In this document: positions 6,590 through 11,252 of the stretch, in pieces
Layout of the letters: each line of letters starts with the position of its first letter
Numbering within the stretch: the stretch's first letter is position 1
Assembly: GCA_030638405.1 (NCBI GenBank)
Contig: DAOWER010000202.1
Coordinates: 1 to 11,252 of the forward strand
DNA from: Candidatus Eiseniibacteriota bacterium
Lineage (GTDB): Bacteria; Joyebacterota; Joyebacteria; Joyebacterales; Joyebacteraceae
Length of the DNA stretch: 11,252 nt
Direction of reading: 5' to 3'
Translations under genes and position numbers: made by a program
Notes under the pieces: model-generated
What the model saw: only the letters and a program-made list of their open reading frames with translations
Database searches by the model: none
What the model was told of the DNA's origin: nothing

Positions 6590-6642
6590 AGCCACGAGCA
6601 GCACTCACGTGGACCTCATCGATCCCGGCCGCAGGGGCGTGC

Positions 6643-9243
6643 ATGATCGGCTCTACCATCTCCCACTACAGAATCCTCGAAAAACTCGGCGAGGGCGGCA
6701 TGGGCGTCGTCTACCTCGCCGAGGACACGAAGCTCGGCCGCCGCGTCGCCCTGAAGCTCCTCCCCGCCGATTGGACCCGCGACCCGGCAGCGAGAACGCG
6801 CTTCCTGCACGAGGCACAGACGGCCGCCGCCCTCAATCATCCGAACGTTTGCACCATCCACGAGGTCGACGAGGCGGACGGCCAGGTCTTCCTCGCGATG
6901 GAGCACATCGAAGGCGAGAGCCTGAGGAAGAAGCTCGCGCGCGGGCCGATGAAGATCACCAATGTCATCGCCACCGGCCTCGAGGTCGGCCAGGGACTTG
7001 CCGCGGCTCACGCGCAAGGGATCGTGCACCGGGACATCAAGCCAGGGAACGTCATGCTGACGCGGGAAGGGCACGCCAAGATCCTGGACTTCGGTCTCGC
7101 GCTCGCTCCGGAACGCACGCGCCTCACGATGGAAGGAAGGACGACCGGCACCGTCTCCTACATGTCGCCCGAGCAGAGCCTCGGCGAGGCGGTCGATCAC
7201 CGTACCGACATCTGGTCGCTCGGCGTCGTGCTGTATGAGATGCTGACCGGGCGGCGGCCGTTCGAAGGCGAACACGAGCAGGCGGTGATCCGTTCGATAA
7301 TCGACGATGAACCGGAGCCCCCGACCGGACTCAGAACGGGGATCCCTCTCGCGCTTGAGCGCGTCGTCGCCAAGGCTATGGCCAAGCGCCCCGAGGAACG
7401 CTACCAGCACATCCATGATCTCCTCGTCGACCTCCGGAGCGCTCAGAAGGAGATGGCGACCGAAAGCGTGGCCGTGACCTCGATCCGCCAAACGGGAGGG
7501 CAGGGCTCGCGCCCGGCGCGGCGACGCCCGAGGGCTGCCGCTTTCGTTATCGCAGTCGTAGTAGTTGGTCTGGCAAGCATCGCAGTCTACGTCGCGATGA
7601 CCCGAGACCGCCCGGCCGCCACGGACCCGCTCCAGCGCGCGCGTGTGCTGGTCACCACCTTCGACAACCGCACGGGCGACCCGTCGCTCGACTACATCGG
7701 CCACAGGGCGGCCACAAGCGTCTCGGAGGGAGTGACGCAGACAGGCGTTGTCGAGGTTGTGACTCACGTGGCGGAAGAGGCAGCGGGCGGCATGGCCGGC
7801 CAGGACATGGGTGCCGCCTCCAGGCTTCTGGCCATCGCCCGGGAGGCTGGAGCTTCCGTGCTGGTGGCTGGGTCGTTCCACACGCAGTCCGATTCGCTGC
7901 ACCTCGAGGCCCGCTTGCTCGGAGTTTCCGACGGGACGGCCCTGAGCTTGATCCCGGATGAGACCGGCCCGCTCGCGAACCCGACAGTGGCCATCGCGAA
8001 GACGCGGAGCCGGGTGATGGGCGCCGTGGCTGCGATGGCCGATCCCATACTCGGGCCGGAGGTGCTTTACCACGCACCGACCTACGAGGCGTACCGGGAG
8101 TACGCAGCCGGAATGAGGCTCTTCGGGGGCCAGACCACGCACGCCATCGAGCACTTCGAACGAGCGATCGAGCTGGATCCGGGATTCGTAGGTGCACAGG
8201 TTCTCCGAATGGGAGCTCTCGAGGTGGTGGGGCGCCGCGCAGAGGCCGACTCCCTCATTCAGAACGTCCTGGCGCAGCCCGGGTATGTCGGGCCTCACAC
8301 GAAGCTCCTTGTCGACGCCACCGCGGCGGCCCTCCGCGGCGACGCCGAGGAAAGCCTCCGGAAGCTCCGGGAGTTCGTGCGAGTGGAACCCAGGCACTGG
8401 TGGGCCAAGCGCCTGCTCGGAATCACGGCCCTGGGACTCAATCGTCCGCACGAGGCGATTGAGGCGCTCAGTGATCTAGCGGCGCAGGGCCCGCAGACCG
8501 GCGCCTATGGCGAGGTGTGGGCCTACAGCGGCCTCGCGACCGCCTACCACATGCTTGGGGAGTACGAGCGCGAACTCGAGCTCATGAGAGAGGCTATCGA
8601 GACCTTCCCTGACATGCTCTGGCTTCGAGGCCGAGAGGTCCGCGCGCTGGCCGCGCTCGGCAGAGCCGAGGAGATCGAGAGTATCATCGAGGAGAGCGCC
8701 GCAACGCCTGCCGGGGACGGATCTGTTGTGGGAGTCATGATCACGGCCATAGATGAACTCAAGGCACACGGCTACGCCGAGGAAAGCGCCACCCTGGCCG
8801 AAGAAGCTCTGGAGTGGCAGCGGAGCCGGATGGCTATCGAGGGCTCAGTGGTGGAGTCGCGGCGGCTTGCGCAGGTGCTCTTTCGTGCGGAACGCTGGGA
8901 GGAGACCCGCACACTCTACGAGGAATTCGCGCTGGCTGACCCCGACAACATCGACAACCAGGGCTCGCTCGGGGTGCTCGCGGCCAGGATGGGAGATCGC
9001 GAGAGGGCGCTCGACATCAAGAGGGCCATGCTGGCCCGCGACGTTCCATACGAGTTCGGATTCGACACGTACTGGGCCACCTGCATCGCCTCCCAACTCG
9101 GAGAGCGCGAGGAGGCGATGGACCTTCTTCGTCTGGCGTTCACCGAGGGCGCCTATCTCGGCGCTCACGTCCACCAGGACCCCGACCTCGAACCGCTTTG
9201 GGACTACCCGCCGTTTCAGAGATTCCTCGAGCCGCGAGACTAG
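6643..9243 (+). CDS. Transmembrane eukaryotic-like Ser/Thr protein kinase with TolB-like and TPR sensor region
   Basis: The product has 866 residues. The cytoplasmic kinase domain (about 9-265) has all key elements: glycine loop GEGGMG (16-21), Lys38 in VALK, Glu57, catalytic loop HRDIKPGN (129-136), DFG (149-151), SPEQ (175-178) and DIWSLGVVLYEMLTGRRPF (189-207). A basic juxtamembrane stretch (RPARRRPR) precedes one membrane helix at about 298-319. The remainder is extracytoplasmic: a TolB-like segment (TTFDNRTGDPSLDYIG; then ASVLVAGSFHTQSDSLHLEARLL), then about 380 residues of TPR-like helical repeats (HAIEHFERAIELDPG, EEAMDLLRLAFTEGAY) ending in DPDLEPLWDYPPFQRFLEP, a familiar ending of such proteins. 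It should phosphorylate unknown targets in response to a signal sensed by the repeat region. The ATG at 6643 has AGGGG five bases upstream and gives the canonical N-terminus. It is divergent from the secreted propeller gene. Confidence 0.95.
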   Translation: MIGSTISHYRILEKLGEGGMGVVYLAEDTKLGRRVALKLLPADWTRDPAARTRFLHEAQTAAALNHPNVCTIHEVDEADGQVFLAMEHIEGESLRKKLARGPMKITNVIATGLEVGQGLAAAHAQGIVHRDIKPGNVMLTREGHAKILDFGLALAPERTRLTMEGRTTGTVSYMSPEQSLGEAVDHRTDIWSLGVVLYEMLTGRRPFEGEHEQAVIRSIIDDEPEPPTGLRTGIPLALERVVAKAMAKRPEERYQHIHDLLVDLRSAQKEMATESVAVTSIRQTGGQGSRPARRRPRAAAFVIAVVVVGLASIAVYVAMTRDRPAATDPLQRARVLVTTFDNRTGDPSLDYIGHRAATSVSEGVTQTGVVEVVTHVAEEAAGGMAGQDMGAASRLLAIAREAGASVLVAGSFHTQSDSLHLEARLLGVSDGTALSLIPDETGPLANPTVAIAKTRSRVMGAVAAMADPILGPEVLYHAPTYEAYREYAAGMRLFGGQTTHAIEHFERAIELDPGFVGAQVLRMGALEVVGRRAEADSLIQNVLAQPGYVGPHTKLLVDATAAALRGDAEESLRKLREFVRVEPRHWWAKRLLGITALGLNRPHEAIEALSDLAAQGPQTGAYGEVWAYSGLATAYHMLGEYERELELMREAIETFPDMLWLRGREVRALAALGRAEEIESIIEESAATPAGDGSVVGVMITAIDELKAHGYAEESATLAEEALEWQRSRMAIEGSVVESRRLAQVLFRAERWEETRTLYEEFALADPDNIDNQGSLGVLAARMGDRERALDIKRAMLARDVPYEFGFDTYWATCIASQLGEREEAMDLLRLAFTEGAYLGAHVHQDPDLEPLWDYPPFQRFLEPRD

Positions 9244-9287
9244 ATTCGAGCATGCGGGCCCGCGTGACGGCGCGCCTGCCACTCATC

Positions 9288-9725
9288 TCACGGCGAAGCC
9301 AGTGGACACTCCAGAACGACAGCACGGTCCCCGACGGAGCGGGGCCGGGTGATCTCACTGAGCCCGGCGGCCGTCGCGGCGGCGAGCAGCTTGCCGAACT
9401 CCTCCTCGGACGCATGGGACTTGGGCTCCAGAACGAACAGCCGCCCGCCCGGCTTCAGAATCGTTGCGAGCTCCCGGAAGGCAGCATCGACGTCCGGCGT
9501 CTCGTGAATGACCCAGCACGCGATGGCGAAGTCGACCCGATCCTCGAGGCCGATCCTGTCGGGCGCTGTCAGATGGGGTCGGATCCTGTCCGCAACGCCC
9601 GCCCGGCGCGCTCTCTTCATGAGCCCCCGCAGCATCACGTCCTGGAGATCCGCGGCAATGACAAGCCCGTCCTCTCCCACCATCTTGGCCATGGCGATCG
9701 AGAAGAAACCAAGACCGCAGCCAAA
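9288..9725 (-). pseudogene. 5'-truncated class I SAM-dependent methyltransferase remnant
   Basis: Family similarity starts abruptly at motif I, GCGLGFFSIAMAKMVG (codons from 9722), and continues through LVIAADLQ (acidic motif II region), DFAIACWVIHETPD, LKPGGRLFVLEPKSH and a complete C-terminus. The first strand and helices before motif I, usually about 40 or more residues, are missing; the preceding codons run into the hairpin at 9731-9754 and read as unrelated sequence. The only ATG in frame is at 9692, which would leave out motif I altogether (134 residues) and should abolish SAM binding. The family resembles UbiE-like small-molecule methyltransferases. It probably lacks its own promoter. 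The alternative is that the gap reflects an assembly join at the hairpin. Confidence 0.7.
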
Positions 9726-9730
9726 GAGAA

Positions 9731-9754
9731 GCCCCCGGGATGAATCCCGGGGGC
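9731..9754 (-). terminator. Strong terminator hairpin after the RND gene, possibly bidirectional
   Basis: A perfect 10-bp inverted repeat with a 4-nt loop: GCCCCCGGGA and TCCCGGGGGC, starting 29 nt past the RND stop. On the minus strand it is followed by TTCTCTTTGG; on the plus strand by TCGTTCGTTTT. The minus-strand tail (9715-9730) matches that of the hairpin at 4799-4824 except for one mismatch and one gap. Confidence 0.75.
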
Positions 9755-9782
9755 TCGTTCGTTTTCCCGCTACCTGGCTCCA

Positions 9783-11252
9783 TCATGGAGCCGGCGCCTG
9801 CCCCCCCGAGGCTCGACCGCTGCGCTCTTTCTCCGCCGTCGGCCTGAGCGATGGGTCGAGCCACTCCTCAACCCAACCGTACACCGCAGGTATGACGAAC
9901 AGCGTGAGCAGTGTCGACGTCGTAAGGCCAAACACGACGACAGTCGCAAGCGGCCGCTGCACCTCCGACCCCGTGCCGCTCGAGAGGAGAAGGGGCATGA
10001 GACCGAGCACCGTCGTCACCGCCGTCATGAGGACGGGTCGCAGCCTCAGGAGCGCGCCCTCGACGAGCGCCGCGTCCAGGTCTATGCCCTTGCTCCGGTG
10101 GTGGTTGAAATAGCTCACGAGTACGACGCCGTTCTGTACGGCGATGCCGAAGAGAGCTATGAAGCCCACCGACGCCGGGACCGACAGGTACTCACCCGTG
10201 AGCAGGAGACCCATGACGCCGCCAATCAAGGCGAGCGGGATGTTCAGGATGATAACGAGCGCGTGTCTCATGACGCCGAACGACATCCAGAGGAGTGCTA
10301 AGACCGCTGCTATGACTATGGGCACGATGATCGAGAGACGCCTCATGGCGCGCTGCTGGTTCTCGAACTGCCCACCGTACTCGACGAAGTAGCCCGCCGG
10401 CAGCTCCACGTTCTCCTCGATGCGCTGCCGCACGTCCGCGACGACGCCGCCGAGATCACGGCCACGGACGTTCGCCTGGACAGTCCAGCGACGCTGGTTC
10501 TTCTCGCGGTTGATCTGAATTGGACCGACGACGTGCGTGACCTCGGCAACCTGGGAGAGAGGGATGAGCGAGCCGTCGTCCGTGTGCACCAGGAGCGAGC
10601 GGATCGCCTCCGGGTCGGCCCTGTACTGCTCCTGCAGGCGCAGGTGTATCCCGTACCGGCGGACGTTCAGGTACATGTCGTCAATGACCTCGCCGCCTAT
10701 GGCGAGTTCGACGAGCTCCAGTATCTGCGCGACGGTGACGCCGTACCTCGCGCACGCGGCCCGATCGGCGGTGATTTGAATCTGCGGCTGTCCGAAGCCC
10801 TGCTCAGTGGCCAAGTCGACGAGCCCGGGCACGTCCTCGATGGCAGCGGCGATCTCCGCGGATGTCGACCGGAGGACTTCAAGGTCTTCACCGTAGAGTT
10901 TGATCGCCAGTTCCGCGCGCGTCCCTGACAGGAGTTCGTCGAACGCGTTTTGAATCGGCTGCGTGAAGTTGAGCTGAACGCCCGGATACCCGGACAGGTC
11001 CTCACTCAGTGCCTCCACCAGCTCCTCTTTCGTGCGGAACTTCCCCCACTCGCCACGCGGCTTGAGCTCGATGTGGATTTCCGCGTAGTTCACAGGATGC
11101 GGGTGGCTCCCGGCCTCGGGACGCCCAATCCGCGAGACGGTCTCGTCGACCGCGTCGTATTCGAGGATGCGACGTTCGAGCGTCATGATCGTCTCGGTCG
11201 CCTTCTCGAGGGCGATCGACGGCGCCATCGCGACGCCTATGAAGATCGACCC
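9783..11252 (-). CDS. Heavy-metal-efflux RND transporter (CusA/CzcA family), 5' part outside window
   Basis: The C-terminal 489 residues are present; a full protein has about 1,040, and the frame is open to the right edge. The fragment begins in the second periplasmic porter region (FIGVAMAPSIALEKA, SRIGRPEAG, YAEIHIELKPRGEW). It continues through the hallmark FDELLSGTRAELAIKLYGEDLE and the second docking region (DDMYLNVRRYGIHLRLQEQ), then through the last membrane helices (RLSIIVPIVIAAVLALLW, LVIILNIPLALIGGVMGL, FIALFGIAVQNGVVLVSYF, PVLMTAVTTVLGLMPLLL, VVVFGLTTSTLLTLFVIPAVY). This inner-membrane antiporter would drive export of metal cations with a membrane-fusion protein and an outer-membrane channel, which are not in the window. 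The metal cannot be told: the helix-4 signature separating copper/silver from zinc/cobalt/nickel pumps lies outside. The gene ends at a strong hairpin. The ATG at 11228 is internal to the gene, not the start. Confidence 0.93.
   Translation of the reverse strand, partial: GSIFIGVAMAPSIALEKATETIMTLERRILEYDAVDETVSRIGRPEAGSHPHPVNYAEIHIELKPRGEWGKFRTKEELVEALSEDLSGYPGVQLNFTQPIQNAFDELLSGTRAELAIKLYGEDLEVLRSTSAEIAAAIEDVPGLVDLATEQGFGQPQIQITADRAACARYGVTVAQILELVELAIGGEVIDDMYLNVRRYGIHLRLQEQYRADPEAIRSLLVHTDDGSLIPLSQVAEVTHVVGPIQINREKNQRRWTVQANVRGRDLGGVVADVRQRIEENVELPAGYFVEYGGQFENQQRAMRRLSIIVPIVIAAVLALLWMSFGVMRHALVIILNIPLALIGGVMGLLLTGEYLSVPASVGFIALFGIAVQNGVVLVSYFNHHRSKGIDLDAALVEGALLRLRPVLMTAVTTVLGLMPLLLSSGTGSEVQRPLATVVVFGLTTSTLLTLFVIPAVYGWVEEWLDPSLRPTAEKERSGRASGGQAPAP

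Noticed and set aside
6417..6659. N-terminal extension of the secreted protein to an ATG at 6659
   Set aside because: It would overlap the kinase start and bury the signal peptide; the -10 element at 6453-6458 and the site upstream of 6416 fit the shorter protein.
6616..8451. 611-codon minus-strand open frame opposite the kinase
   Set aside because: Shadow of the kinase gene, which has every catalytic motif; the antisense product is His/Arg/Gly-rich with no recognisable fold.
9355..9864. 169-codon minus-strand frame across the RND end and the hairpin
   Set aside because: Out of frame with both the RND protein and the methyltransferase; low-complexity Gly/Arg translation.

Overview
This is a high-GC bacterial window with seven protein-coding loci, two of them broken and two running off the window edges. 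Lineage is inference only. The Ser/Thr kinase with a TolB-like plus TPR sensor region, and the secreted protein ending in a FlgD/T9SS-type Ig-like domain, are typical of GC-rich environmental lineages such as the FCB superphylum and its candidate phyla (Krumholzibacteriota, Eisenbacteria, Latescibacterota) or Acidobacteriota/Gemmatimonadota. No rRNA, tRNA, CRISPR array or insertion sequence was seen.

Left part (1-4286, all minus strand): a carbohydrate locus. A fructose-1,6-bisphosphatase gene (3285-4286) is interrupted by one in-frame amber codon and also has Lys in place of a metal-ligand Glu, so it looks like a young pseudogene. Downstream of it, from its own promoter, comes a two-gene operon: a GT4 glycosyltransferase fused to an alpha-helical C-terminal domain (623-2908), overlapping by ATGA the start of a GH130 mannoside phosphorylase/hydrolase that leaves the window at base 1. 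Both transcription units begin with nearly the same promoter: TTGC(C/T)G, 17 bp, TATCAT, inside a 46-bp block that is about 72% identical. This suggests common control. The glycosyltransferase leader is about 150 nt long and contains mutually exclusive pairing options.

Middle (4854-9243): a secreted beta-propeller, glycosidase-like protein (minus strand, with a terminator hairpin after it) is divergent from a transmembrane eukaryotic-like Ser/Thr kinase (plus strand). They share a 226-bp regulatory gap.

Right part (9288-11252, minus strand): the C-terminal half of a heavy-metal-efflux RND transporter (CusA/CzcA family) enters from the right edge and ends at a strong hairpin. A 5'-truncated SAM methyltransferase begins immediately past that hairpin, at its motif I. 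The hairpins at 4799-4824 and 9731-9754 share a nearly identical downstream tail, and this tail coincides with the point where the methyltransferase is cut.

The most unusual items are the duplicated promoter block, the competing-pair leader, the lesions in fbp, and the methyltransferase truncated at a terminator tail. None of these proves a new system. The GT4-helical fusion coupled to GH130 is the best candidate for an incompletely described enzyme pair.
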